Part shown: in pieces, positions 56,616 through 64,000 of the stretch
How the letters are laid out: each line of letters starts with the position of its first letter
Numbering within the stretch: the stretch's first letter is position 1
NCBI RefSeq assembly: GCF_002272135.1
Contig: NZ_NPBF01000017.1
Coordinates: forward strand, 1 to 64,000
Direction: 5' to 3'
DNA: 64,000 nt
Source of the DNA: Virgibacillus sp. 7505
GTDB taxonomy: Bacteria; Bacillota; Bacilli; Bacillales; Amphibacillaceae
Notes under the pieces: model-generated
The model's database searches: none
What the model saw: the letters and a program-made list of their open reading frames with translations, nothing else
Told to the model about the DNA's origin: nothing
Position numbers and translations under genes: made by a program

Positions 56616-56888
56616 GATACGGTAGTTATAAATGAGGCAAATGAACTTACCACAGGCAGCAGGTACTTACCTCGATTAGCAAGAGTTGTCACCAATAACT
56701 TGCATGATTAAGGATAACCTAGAGGTAAGAAAACACCGCTTCGCGTTGCAGCCTCCGGAGCTGGCTAACAAGAGCGTTCATATAGATTGGGGGGGAACGT
56801 ATTATTGTTCTCCTCTGTTCCACCTCCACCTTGCGTTAATTCCTATTTGCCGCTACGATAAACAATAGGATTACGTAGGAGTGAGAAC
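56616..56888 (+). other. Structured intergenic region before holA, no gene supported
   Basis: No frame with a plausible binding site is present. An eight-base stem CTTACCTC (56666-56673) / GAGGTAAG (56722-56729) encloses a second hairpin GCAAG (56679-56683) / CTTGC (56699-56703). Further on, a G-run segment GGGGGGAAC (about 56790-56800) can pair with either GTTCTCCTC or GTTCCACCTCC just downstream. No T-run follows. It may be a leader or small RNA, or decayed sequence; B. subtilis has the tiny gene yqzM hereabouts, which I could not find. Confidence 0.4.
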
Positions 56889-57926
56889 ATGTCATATACT
56901 GACGCTTTAAAAGCAATCAAGAAAAAGGATTTTTCACCTATATACTTACTATATGGCACCGAGTCCTATTTCATGCAGGATATAAAGGAAAAAATAGAGA
57001 AACAATTCGCCCTTTCCGATGGAACGAATGTTTCCGTCTACGATTTGGAGGAAACCCCAATCCAGGAAGTTATTGCGGATGCAGAGGAATACCCTTTTTT
57101 CAGCGAACAAAAATTAATTCTCGCTTACAACCCTTTCTTCCTGAAAGCGAAGTCGGATAAGTCGGCAGTGGATCATCGTTTGGAAAGCCTGGAACAGTAT
57201 GTAGAGAATCCAGCAGCTTGGACGACACTCGTTTTATTAGCTCCATATGAGAAGGTGGATGAGCGGAAGAAAATCATCAAGAGCATCAAAAAGACAGGGC
57301 AAGCTGTGGCTTGTCTGCCGGTCAAAGAGTGGGATTTGTCGGATTGGATTGTCACGTTAAGCAAAGAGCATCAAATTGTACTGGAGGATGCAGTTGCTGA
57401 TTTGCTCATCCAGGAGGCTGGAACAGATCTATCTATGCTGCGCGGAGAGATCGAAAAGCTCGCACTTTATGCAGGTGAGGGAAGTACGGTAACCTTGGAG
57501 ATGGCAGAATCACTTGTTTCCCATCAGCAGACAAGCTCTGGATTAAAGCTGGTTGACAGCTTGATGGCAGGTGACTTAGCAAAGGCGGTTTACATCTTTC
57601 ATGATCTGATCAAGCTTAAGGAAGAGCCGATTGCATTGATAGCGTTGCTTGCATCCCAATTCCGGACAATTTTACATGTCAAGCTTCTCAAGCATAAAGG
57701 ATACAACCAAGCAAAGATGGCAGAAGTAACGAAGGTTCATCCATTCGTGATCAAGCTTGCACTGAAGCGGGAAGCAAACTTCTCGGAAGAAGAATTGAAA
57801 CATATTCTGTTCTTAGCCGCTGAAACGGATGCAGATTTGAAGCAGGGACGTATGGAGAAGAACCTTGCCTTTGAACTGCTGCTTCAGCAGATAGTAACAA
57901 TACGAAAAAAAGCCCGGATGGTTTAA
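56889..57926 (+). CDS. holA: DNA polymerase III subunit delta
   Basis: HolA (YqeN) is the clamp-opening wrench of the clamp loader and contacts DnaN. The 345-residue product has MSYTDALKAIKKKDFSPIYLLYGTESYFMQDI, the segment FSEQKLILAYNPFF, domain II AGTDLSMLRGEIEKLALYAG and a C-terminal collar domain (LLASQFRTILHVKLL). The three-domain AAA+ fold lacks a functional Walker A, as normal for delta. ATG follows ACGTAGGAG. A terminator stem overlaps its last codons. Confidence 0.95.
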   Translation: MSYTDALKAIKKKDFSPIYLLYGTESYFMQDIKEKIEKQFALSDGTNVSVYDLEETPIQEVIADAEEYPFFSEQKLILAYNPFFLKAKSDKSAVDHRLESLEQYVENPAAWTTLVLLAPYEKVDERKKIIKSIKKTGQAVACLPVKEWDLSDWIVTLSKEHQIVLEDAVADLLIQEAGTDLSMLRGEIEKLALYAGEGSTVTLEMAESLVSHQQTSSGLKLVDSLMAGDLAKAVYIFHDLIKLKEEPIALIALLASQFRTILHVKLLKHKGYNQAKMAEVTKVHPFVIKLALKREANFSEEELKHILFLAAETDADLKQGRMEKNLAFELLLQQIVTIRKKARMV

Positions 57927-57947
57927 TAAACCGCCGGGCTTTTTTCT
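57905..57947 (+). terminator. Terminator of holA
   Basis: AAAAAAGCCCGG (57905-57916) pairs with CCGGGCTTTTTT (57934-57945), with an inner helix GGTTTA / TAAACC. The 5' arm is coding sequence at the holA end. Confidence 0.88.
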
Positions 57948-57950
57948 ATT

Positions 57951-57977
57951 AAAAAACGATTCCCTTAAGGAATCGTT
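57951..57977 (-). terminator. Terminator of rpsT
   Basis: AACGATTCC (57955-57963) pairs with GGAATCGTT (57969-57977); on the minus strand it is followed by TTTTTT. Confidence 0.88.
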
Positions 57978-57990
57978 CTTCTAAAGCATA

Positions 57991-58257
57991 TTATGCGCCA
58001 AGAGCGTTAACTTTTTTAGTCAAGTTAGACTTCTGACGGTTAGCTTTGTTGCGGTGGATGACACCACTTTGTGCAGCTTTATCAATTTTGCTTGAAGCTG
58101 TTAGAAGAGCTGTTTTAGCAGTAGCAGCATCGTTGTTGGAAACAGCAGTTTCCACGTGTTTCACTGCAGTACGCAAATCGCTTTTCAAAGCTTGGTTTCT
58201 TAGACGAGCATCGTTGTTTACACGAACGCGTTTAATCGCTGATTTAATATTTGCCAT
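57991..58257 (-). CDS. rpsT: Small ribosomal subunit protein bS20
   Basis: bS20 is a helical 16S rRNA-binding protein placed early in 30S assembly. The 88-residue product begins MANIKSAIKRVRVNNDARLRNQALKS-type sequence, is rich in Ala and Lys, and ends HRNKANRQKSNLTKKVNALGA-like. ATG 58257 follows GGAGGTG at eight bases; the frame stays open further upstream but this is the family start. It is transcribed opposite to holA and gpr, as in B. subtilis, with its own terminator. Confidence 0.97.
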   Translation of the reverse strand: MANIKSAIKRVRVNNDARLRNQALKSDLRTAVKHVETAVSNNDAATAKTALLTASSKIDKAAQSGVIHRNKANRQKSNLTKKVNALGA

Positions 58258-58358
58258 GTTTGATTCACCTCCGGCACATTTCATCTTACAACAAAAGCCA
58301 TTGTACCAAAGCAGAGCGATGTTTTCAACAATTCTTTTCACTGATGGTGTCACTTTTC

Positions 58359-58388
58359 GTATGATTTGCTGTTAATCTGCTTATGCTA
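58359..58388 (+). promoter_or_regulatory. Candidate sigma-G promoter of gpr
   Basis: GTATG (58359-58363), 18 bases, TATGCTA (58382-58388). It differs from the forespore pattern GHATR-N18-CATNNTA at one -10 base. gpr is a known forespore gene. The predicted leader is about 27 bases. Confidence 0.45.
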
Positions 58389-58421
58389 ATGCTGACATTT
58401 GTGAAAAGTGGAGGGATGATT

Positions 58422-59507
58422 TTGATCAAGCAGCTGCAAGTACGGACGGATTTGGCTATCGAAGCAAAGGATCTTTATACATCGAGTGAACAGAAGCAGG
58501 GGACAGCAGCGGGTATTTCGGTAACAGAGAAAAAGACAGAAGGTATCACCGTCAATTATGTACAAGTAAATGAAGAAGGCGCAAAGCAGATCGGAAAGAA
58601 ACCAGGCATCTATATTACGATTCATACCGAGGCAGTAAAGAATCAGGATACGAAACAGGAAGAGGAGACAGCACTTGTACTTGCGAAAGAACTGGAACAA
58701 ATGCTGACTGAAAACAATATTCCTACCAATGCGACAGGTTTAATTGTCGGACTTGGAAACTGGAATGTGACACCGGATGCTTTGGGACCTGAAGTGATTG
58801 AGAAAATCATGGTCACCAACCATTTATTCAAGCTGCAGCCTGAATCAGTGGAGGAAGGCTATCGGCCGGTCAGTGCGGTATCACCTGGTGTGATGGGAAC
58901 TACTGGTATTGAGACTAGCACCCTTATCCACGGAATAATTGAAAAAACGAAGCCGGACTTCGTCATAGCAGTAGATGCTTTGGCGGCTCGTTCGGTCAGT
59001 CGTGTGAATAGCACAATCCAATTATCCGACACAGGTATCCATCCAGGCTCAGGTGTTGGGAACAAAAGGAAAGAACTGAGCAAAGATACGCTTGGTATTC
59101 CTGTTTTCAGTATTGGCGTTCCAACCGTCGTCGATGCGGTCACCATTACGAGTGACACAATCGATTATCTCTTCAAGCATTTTGGGAGAGAATGGAAGGA
59201 AAAAGACAAGCCGTCAAAAGCACTTGTGCCGGCAGGAATGCGTTTTGGAAAAAAGGAACTTACAGAAGAAGATTTACCAAGTGAGGAACAGCGTCAGGCA
59301 GTCTTCGGTATGGTTGGCGGTCTCAGTGAAGGGGAGAAGCGTCAGTTGATCCATGAAGTGCTGACTCCTCTTGGGCATAATCTTATGGTAACACCAAAGG
59401 AAGTCGATGGGTTTATTGCCGATATGGCCCATGTCATAGCAGCTGGCATTAATGGCGCCCTGCACGAAAAGGTCAATCCGGCGAATCTCTCGGATTACAC
59501 ACGCTGA
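58422..59507 (+). CDS. gpr: Germination protease GPR
   Basis: GPR is stored in the spore as a zymogen and degrades small acid-soluble proteins at germination. The 361-residue product has a short N-terminal pro-sequence around [15 protein letters not shown], then [46 protein letters not shown] and [19 protein letters not shown], which hold the acidic residues of the atypical aspartate-type active site. TTG 58422 is chosen because GGAGGG lies six bases upstream; ATG 58416 abuts it. spoIIP follows, as in B. subtilis. Confidence 0.96.
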   Translation: MIKQLQVRTDLAIEAKDLYTSSEQKQGTAAGISVTEKKTEGITVNYVQVNEEGAKQIGKKPGIYITIHTEAVKNQDTKQEEETALVLAKELEQMLTENNIPTNATGLIVGLGNWNVTPDALGPEVIEKIMVTNHLFKLQPESVEEGYRPVSAVSPGVMGTTGIETSTLIHGIIEKTKPDFVIAVDALAARSVSRVNSTIQLSDTGIHPGSGVGNKRKELSKDTLGIPVFSIGVPTVVDAVTITSDTIDYLFKHFGREWKEKDKPSKALVPAGMRFGKKELTEEDLPSEEQRQAVFGMVGGLSEGEKRQLIHEVLTPLGHNLMVTPKEVDGFIADMAHVIAAGINGALHEKVNPANLSDYTR

Positions 59508-59592
59508 TTTCTTTCAGAGGTTCTACTTCGAGCTTCTCTCTCATAGATTCTAGTAGAGTTCAACTAGATTCAAAAAGAGAGGAGCTTCTTTC

Positions 59593-60801
59593 TTGGGAAA
59601 AAAGAAGAACAGCTTTAAGCGAAAGCGTTCAGGCGTACTGTTCATATATAAGCGGACACTTATCCTTGTCGGCTCCATCCTTTTTCTATTGACCGGTATA
59701 GCGGCGCTTACTTCTGCTGGGCCGGCGTACCGGCTGTCCTCACAAGCCATTACAGATTGGACAAGACAGCTAGACAGCAGCATATATTTGCATATACTCG
59801 GAAACGAAAATAAGGTTTTCGAAAGTGTTAGACCAGAAGAAGCTCCATCTATACAGATATCCGCCATTCTTATGCAAATGCTGACAACCATTAAACCGGA
59901 TGATCCGAGGACTCTGCTCGGCTCCGAAATACCAGGGTTCTCATTATATGAAAACCAGATTGTCATTGCTGGTGAAGGGACAAACTATACGAACCTTCCG
60001 ATTGAGTCGGCGCAGCCGGATCATATTATCGAAGAAGAGCCAGCACAAGAGAAGGAAGAAGAGGTGCCGCCAGAGAAAGAGGAGCAAAACCCGACGGAAG
60101 ATAGTCAGGAACAAAAAGACGAGGAACCTGCACCTTCCACAGGGGAAAAAGATGTTGTTTATATCTATCATACACATAATCAGGAGTCCTATCTGCCTTC
60201 TTTGGATGCACAGCAGGAAGATAACGCTTATAACAAAAATTCTAACGTTACCGATGCTGGAGAGGCAATGGCAAAACGGCTGGAAGAGCTGGGTATCGGG
60301 GCAATAGCTGACCAGACAGATATAGGAGCTATTTTGAATGAAAATGGCATGGCTTATCATCAATCCTACGAAGCCTCAAGAGGAGTGGTGGAAGCTGCTG
60401 TAGCAGAAAACAAGGATGTTTCTTTCGTTTTCGATATTCATCGGGACAGCTTGAAACGGAAAGACACGACCAAGGAAATCGAAGGTAAAACATATGCAAA
60501 AGTCGTCTTCGTCGTCGGCGCAGAGAATAAGGAATTTGAAAAGAACTTGAAGCTGGCAACGGATCTGCACAAGAAGATTGAAGCCGAATACCCAGGCTTG
60601 AGTCGTGGTGTCATCACGAAACAAGGCGCTGGAGTCGACGGTGTTTATAATCAGGATGTATCTGACAAAGCAGCTCTCCTGGAAATAGGGGGGGCGGAGA
60701 ATACACTGGAGGAAGCGACGCGGACGGCGGAACTTTTTGCCGAGATATTTGCGGATTATTACTGGGAAGCGGAAAAAGTTCAAGGAGGCCAAGCAGGATG
60801 A
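59593..60801 (+). CDS. spoIIP: Stage II sporulation protein P
   Basis: SpoIIP is an amidase and endopeptidase that works with SpoIID and SpoIIM to remodel peptidoglycan for forespore engulfment. The 402-residue product has a basic N-terminus, one membrane helix (TLILVGSILFLLTGIAAL), an acidic Glu/Pro-rich linker (residues about 145-185) and the catalytic domain with IYHTHNQESY (near residue 192), FVFDIHRDSLKR (near 279) and ALLEIGGAENT with the active-site glutamate. TTG 59593 follows GAGAGGAG. It overlaps yqxA by four bases. Confidence 0.96.
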   Translation: MGKKKNSFKRKRSGVLFIYKRTLILVGSILFLLTGIAALTSAGPAYRLSSQAITDWTRQLDSSIYLHILGNENKVFESVRPEEAPSIQISAILMQMLTTIKPDDPRTLLGSEIPGFSLYENQIVIAGEGTNYTNLPIESAQPDHIIEEEPAQEKEEEVPPEKEEQNPTEDSQEQKDEEPAPSTGEKDVVYIYHTHNQESYLPSLDAQQEDNAYNKNSNVTDAGEAMAKRLEELGIGAIADQTDIGAILNENGMAYHQSYEASRGVVEAAVAENKDVSFVFDIHRDSLKRKDTTKEIEGKTYAKVVFVVGAENKEFEKNLKLATDLHKKIEAEYPGLSRGVITKQGAGVDGVYNQDVSDKAALLEIGGAENTLEEATRTAELFAEIFADYYWEAEKVQGGQAG

Positions 60802-61115
60802 AATATGTAGTAATTGTTCTCACGATGCTGACGTTGTTTTTTGGCGGTATATTGATAGGAATGGAAAAAGAGGATGTACAGCAAATAGAACAGCCCCCTG
60901 CTGCAGAACTGCAGGAGGGAAAGCTGACTGCATCTGCTTCATTTGAGGGTACGAAAGAAGAGCCTGTGTACGAAAATACTGCACCAGTTTCAGATGAAGG
61001 GGCAGACAGCTCCATCGTACAGCAGCTGGCAAGCGGTCTTGGAAGTCTGTTCACAGGTATCTGTTCGGTTATCATCACAGCGATCGAACAGCTTTCCAAC
61101 GCTTTGTTCGGCTGA
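60798..61115 (+). CDS. yqxA: YqxA family (DUF3679) protein
   Basis: A 105-residue product with an N-terminal membrane helix (VVIVLTMLTLFFGGILIGM), an acidic polar middle and a second amphipathic C-terminal stretch (IVQQLASGLGSLFTGICSVIITAIEQL). In Bacillus, yqxA lies after spoIIP and is expressed in sporulation; the function is unknown. The ATGA overlap with spoIIP points to co-translation. Confidence 0.85.
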   Translation: MKYVVIVLTMLTLFFGGILIGMEKEDVQQIEQPPAAELQEGKLTASASFEGTKEEPVYENTAPVSDEGADSSIVQQLASGLGSLFTGICSVIITAIEQLSNALFG

Positions 61116-61135
61116 AGCAAAAGCGCTTAAAAACA

Positions 61136-61164
61136 TTGAATAAACAGGGCGCAATTGCTATAAT
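61136..61164 (+). promoter_or_regulatory. Sigma-A promoter of lepA
   Basis: TTGAAT (61136-61141), 17-base spacer, TATAAT (61159-61164) with an extended -10 TGC. The predicted leader is about 60 bases. Confidence 0.75.
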
Positions 61165-61231
61165 CAATGCTAGTTATTGTTACGGCTGCTTCTTGTGGAG
61201 GCAGCTTCGGACAATTTAGGAGTGATTTTGA

Positions 61232-63052
61232 TTGGTAGAGACAAACAGACGAAATCAGCAGCATGTGCGGAATTTCTCGATCATTGCCCACATCGATCAC
61301 GGGAAGTCTACACTGGCTGACCGTATTCTCGAGAAGACGAAGGCTCTTACTGCGCGTGAAATGAAGGCGCAGTATTTGGATGCAATGGATCTGGAAAGGG
61401 AGCGCGGCATCACTATCAAGCTGAATGCAGTGCAACTTGAATACGAACGGGAAAATGGCGAGAAATATATTTTCCATTTGATAGATACACCGGGACATGT
61501 CGATTTTACATATGAGGTATCCCGGAGTTTGGCAGCCTGTGAAGGTGCCATCCTCGTAGTGGATGCAGCTCAGGGTATCGAAGCCCAAACATTGGCCAAT
61601 GTATACTTGGCTATGGATAATGACTTGGAAATCATTCCGGTTATCAATAAAATCGATCTACCGAGTGCCGACCCGGAAAGGGTTAAACAGGAAATCGAGG
61701 ATGTCATTGGCATTGATGCGAGTGATGCTATTCTGGCATCCGCTAAAGCAGGAATTGGTATAGAAGAGATTTTAGAAGCGATTGTAGACCGGATCCCGCC
61801 GCCGAAAGGGAATGAGGATGCGCCGTTAAAAGGTCTGATCTTTGACTCTTTGTATGATTCCTATCGCGGTGTTGTCGCGTATACGTGTATCAAAGAGGGT
61901 TCTGTAAAAGTAGGCGACAAAATCCATATGATGGCTACAGGCAAGGAATTTGAAGTCAATGAGGTCGGTGTTTTTAATCCGGCGCCAGTTAAAAAGGACG
62001 AGCTAGTCGTTGGTGACGTTGGTTATTTAACTGCCTCTATTAAAAATGTAAGTGATACGCGAGTAGGGGATACCATTACATTAGCCAATAATCCAGCCAG
62101 TGAGGCACTGCCCGGCTATCGCCGCTTGAATCCGATGGTTTATTGCGGATTGTTCCCGGTTGATGCGAGCAACTACAATGATTTGCGTGAAGCACTGGAA
62201 AGACTGGAGCTGAACGATAGTTCCCTGCAATATGAAGCGGAGACTTCCCAGGCGCTAGGTTTCGGATTCCGTTGTGGCTTCCTTGGTCTATTGCACATGG
62301 AGATCATCCAGGAACGTATCGAACGAGAGTTCAATATTGATTTGATCACGACAGCACCAAGTGTTATCTACAATGTCGTCATGAATGATGGCAGCGAAGT
62401 GCGTGTCGACAACCCGGCTGCTTTGCCAGATGCACAATCACGTACGGAAGTGCAAGAGCCATACGTAAAAGCGACAATCATGGTACCGAATGATTACGTT
62501 GGTACAGTCATGGAGCTATGCCAGAAAAAACGCGGTGATTTCCAGGACATGCAATACTTGGACGATGTCCGTGTAAATGTAGTTTATGAAATCCCGCTTT
62601 CTGAAATCGTGTATGACTTCTTCGATCAGCTGAAATCCCAAACAAAAGGGTATGCAAGCTTCGATTATGAACTCGTAGGTTACAAGGCATCCGATCTGCA
62701 GAAGATGGATATTCTTTTGAATGGCGATACGATAGATGCTCTATCCTTCATCGTACACCGTGATTTTGCCTTCGACCGTGGTAAAGCAATAGTAGAAAAG
62801 CTGAAGGCGTTAATCCCGCGTCAGCAGTTCGAGGTACCAGTCCAGGCTGCAATCGGGAACAAGATTGTTGCCCGTTCCAATATTAAAGCGATGCGTAAGA
62901 ATGTCTTGTCCAAGTGTTATGGAGGAGATATATCACGTAAACGTAAATTACTTGAAAAGCAAAAAGAAGGTAAGAAACGGATGAAGATGGTCGGTTCCGT
63001 GGAGGTTCCTCAGGAAGCGTTCATGGCCATCCTGCAGATGGAAGACGAATAA
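61232..63052 (+). CDS. lepA: Elongation factor 4 (LepA)
   Basis: LepA/EF4 is a ribosomal translocase-like GTPase involved in 30S biogenesis and initiation quality. The 606-residue product has G1 [15 protein letters not shown] (near residue 19), the switch segment [15 protein letters not shown]3 [17 protein letters not shown]4 [10 protein letters not shown], domain II, the EF-G-like domains and the LepA-specific C-terminus ([33 protein letters not shown]). TTG 61232 is taken as start with AGGAG nine bases upstream. Confidence 0.97.
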   Translation: MVETNRRNQQHVRNFSIIAHIDHGKSTLADRILEKTKALTAREMKAQYLDAMDLERERGITIKLNAVQLEYERENGEKYIFHLIDTPGHVDFTYEVSRSLAACEGAILVVDAAQGIEAQTLANVYLAMDNDLEIIPVINKIDLPSADPERVKQEIEDVIGIDASDAILASAKAGIGIEEILEAIVDRIPPPKGNEDAPLKGLIFDSLYDSYRGVVAYTCIKEGSVKVGDKIHMMATGKEFEVNEVGVFNPAPVKKDELVVGDVGYLTASIKNVSDTRVGDTITLANNPASEALPGYRRLNPMVYCGLFPVDASNYNDLREALERLELNDSSLQYEAETSQALGFGFRCGFLGLLHMEIIQERIEREFNIDLITTAPSVIYNVVMNDGSEVRVDNPAALPDAQSRTEVQEPYVKATIMVPNDYVGTVMELCQKKRGDFQDMQYLDDVRVNVVYEIPLSEIVYDFFDQLKSQTKGYASFDYELVGYKASDLQKMDILLNGDTIDALSFIVHRDFAFDRGKAIVEKLKALIPRQQFEVPVQAAIGNKIVARSNIKAMRKNVLSKCYGGDISRKRKLLEKQKEGKKRMKMVGSVEVPQEAFMAILQMEDE

Positions 63053-63058
63053 AAAACA

Positions 63059-63092
63059 GACAACCCTTGTCCTTATCAGACAAGGGTTTGTC
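63059..63092. other. Hairpin after lepA, T-run only on the opposite strand
   Basis: GACAACCCTTGTC (63059-63071) pairs with GACAAGGGTTTGTC (63079-63092). It is followed by ATTGCGG on the plus strand but by TGTTTTTTATTC on the minus strand. It may stop antisense transcription or weakly attenuate lepA-hemW. It looks like the hairpin after mnmA (26309-26336). Confidence 0.55.
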
Positions 63093-63113
63093 ATTGCGGA
63101 AGGAGGCAGCATG

Positions 63114-64000
63114 ATGAACGAAGTGAAATCCGCTTATATCCATATACCTTTCTGTGAACAGCTTTGTCATTACTGCGACTTCACGAAGTTTTTCTATCGG
63201 GAAGATAGTGCAGATGAATATGTAGAAGCATTACGGAAGGAAATGGAGCATTACATTCCGAACAGACAGCAGATGAACACGATCTTTGTAGGTGGCGGAA
63301 CACCAACCGCTTTGAATATGCAGCAGCTGGAGCATGTGCTGAAGAGTGTTGACAGCGCATTTGATGTTCACGCAGCCAGAGAATATACATTTGAAGCAAA
63401 TCCCGGGGATCTATCCTTAGAGAAGGCAAAGCTGCTTAAGCATTACGGTGTAGATCGAATCTCCCTTGGCGTTCAAGTGTTTGATGATAAACTTCTCGAA
63501 GCGATCGGTCGTGTTCACCGCGTCAAGCATGTATATGAAAGTCTTGATCTATTGAAACAGGCTGGCTTCGACAATATCAGCATCGACTTGATTTATGCGC
63601 TGCCGGGACAAACATTGGAGCAGTTTGGGCATACTGTGGAAGAAGCCTTGCAGTTCGATCTGCCGCATTATTCTTCTTATTCGCTTCAGATTGAGCCTAA
63701 GACGGTCTTTTATCAGCGGTATAAAAAGGGTACATTGAAAAAGGCGCCGGAAGAATTGGAAGCTAATATGTACAATCTGCTGCGCGATCAAATGAAGGCA
63801 CATGGCAGAGAACAATATGAAGTGAGCAATTTTGCCCTTCCGGGTAAGGAAAGCCAGCATAATCTTGCATACTGGAATAATGATTTCTACTATGGACTTG
63901 GTGCAGGGGCACATGGGTACTTGCCAGGGCGCCGCGTAATCAATATCCGTCCGCTTCCTGCTTATCTGAAGCAAGCGAATGAAAATGGTATACCGGTTCT
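63114..64000 (+). CDS. hemW: HemW radical SAM protein, cut by the window end
   Basis: HemW is a heme-binding radical SAM protein thought to deliver heme to membrane enzymes; it is often misnamed coproporphyrinogen oxidase HemN. The first 295 codons are present with no stop before the edge. The cluster-binding motif is PFCEQLCHYCDF (CxxxCxxC near residue 16), followed by FVGGGTPTAL, EANPGDLS, RISLGVQVFDD and the HemW-type motif HNLAYWNNDFYYGLGAGAH. ATG 63114 lies seven bases after AGGAGG; ATG 63111 is only four away. Its place after lepA matches B. subtilis. Confidence 0.95.
   Translation, partial: MNEVKSAYIHIPFCEQLCHYCDFTKFFYREDSADEYVEALRKEMEHYIPNRQQMNTIFVGGGTPTALNMQQLEHVLKSVDSAFDVHAAREYTFEANPGDLSLEKAKLLKHYGVDRISLGVQVFDDKLLEAIGRVHRVKHVYESLDLLKQAGFDNISIDLIYALPGQTLEQFGHTVEEALQFDLPHYSSYSLQIEPKTVFYQRYKKGTLKKAPEELEANMYNLLRDQMKAHGREQYEVSNFALPGKESQHNLAYWNNDFYYGLGAGAHGYLPGRRVINIRPLPAYLKQANENGIPV

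Noticed and set aside
56686-56868. 60-codon frame in the comEC-holA gap
   Set aside because: TTG start without Shine-Dalgarno, and it covers half of the stem structure described there; no family resemblance.

Overview
This window is a chromosomal core segment of a spore-forming, naturally competent Bacillaceae bacterium. The evidence is a dense set of sporulation genes (bofC, spoVB, rsfA, sigK, sda, gpr, spoIIP, yqxA), a complete com block (comN, comER, comEA, comEB, comEC) and a gene order that follows two Bacillus subtilis neighbourhoods (ruvA to greA, and sda to hemW). The genus cannot be fixed from sequence alone; a Terribacillus-like halotolerant genus is only a guess. I saw no phage, insertion sequence, CRISPR array, tRNA or rRNA.

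Layout: 1-470 holds the tail of a Pro/Gln-rich, possibly spore-coat protein and a small convergent gene. 631-11592 carries bofC, ruvAB, a DUF2905 gene, queA-tgt-yajC (Holliday junction processing, queuosine, Sec accessory), membrane genes, spoVB, comN and secDF. 11650-23444 carries recJ-apt-relA-dtd, a small possibly forespore-specific gene, a T-box-controlled hisS-aspS operon, 6S RNA, rsfA and rarA. 23603-30712 carries cymR-iscS-mnmA (sulfur flow into tRNA thiolation), a TPR gene, recD2, a zinc-ribbon gene and an AI-2E-type transporter. 30713-40218 carries a T-box-controlled alaS with ireB-ruvX-yrzB, then mltG-trmR-udk, greA, yrrS, mtnN and yrhC. 40270-46728 (minus strand) carries an uninterrupted sigK, a six-gene Mrp antiporter operon and sda. 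47119-52138 is the yqeG-yqeH-aroE-yhbY-nadD-yqeK-rsfS-yqeM operon (ribosome assembly, NAD, shikimate). 52190 to the right edge carries comER, comEA-EB-EC, holA, rpsT, gpr, spoIIP-yqxA, lepA and a hemW cut by the window end.

The most unusual points are: an Mrp operon with no mrpB between mrpA and mrpC; an array of DnaA boxes beside sda; a hisS-aspS T-box whose specifier region holds overlapping Asp (GAC) and His (CAT) codons; a 41-residue membrane protein next to sigK; a 56-residue protein behind a candidate sigma-F/G promoter; and a structured 273-base intergenic region before holA. Several genes expected from the B. subtilis order are absent (tcdA, yrrN/yrrO, pbpI, yrrT/mccA/mccB). Many start codons are TTG or GTG; starts were chosen by ribosome-binding-site spacing and remembered family N-termini.
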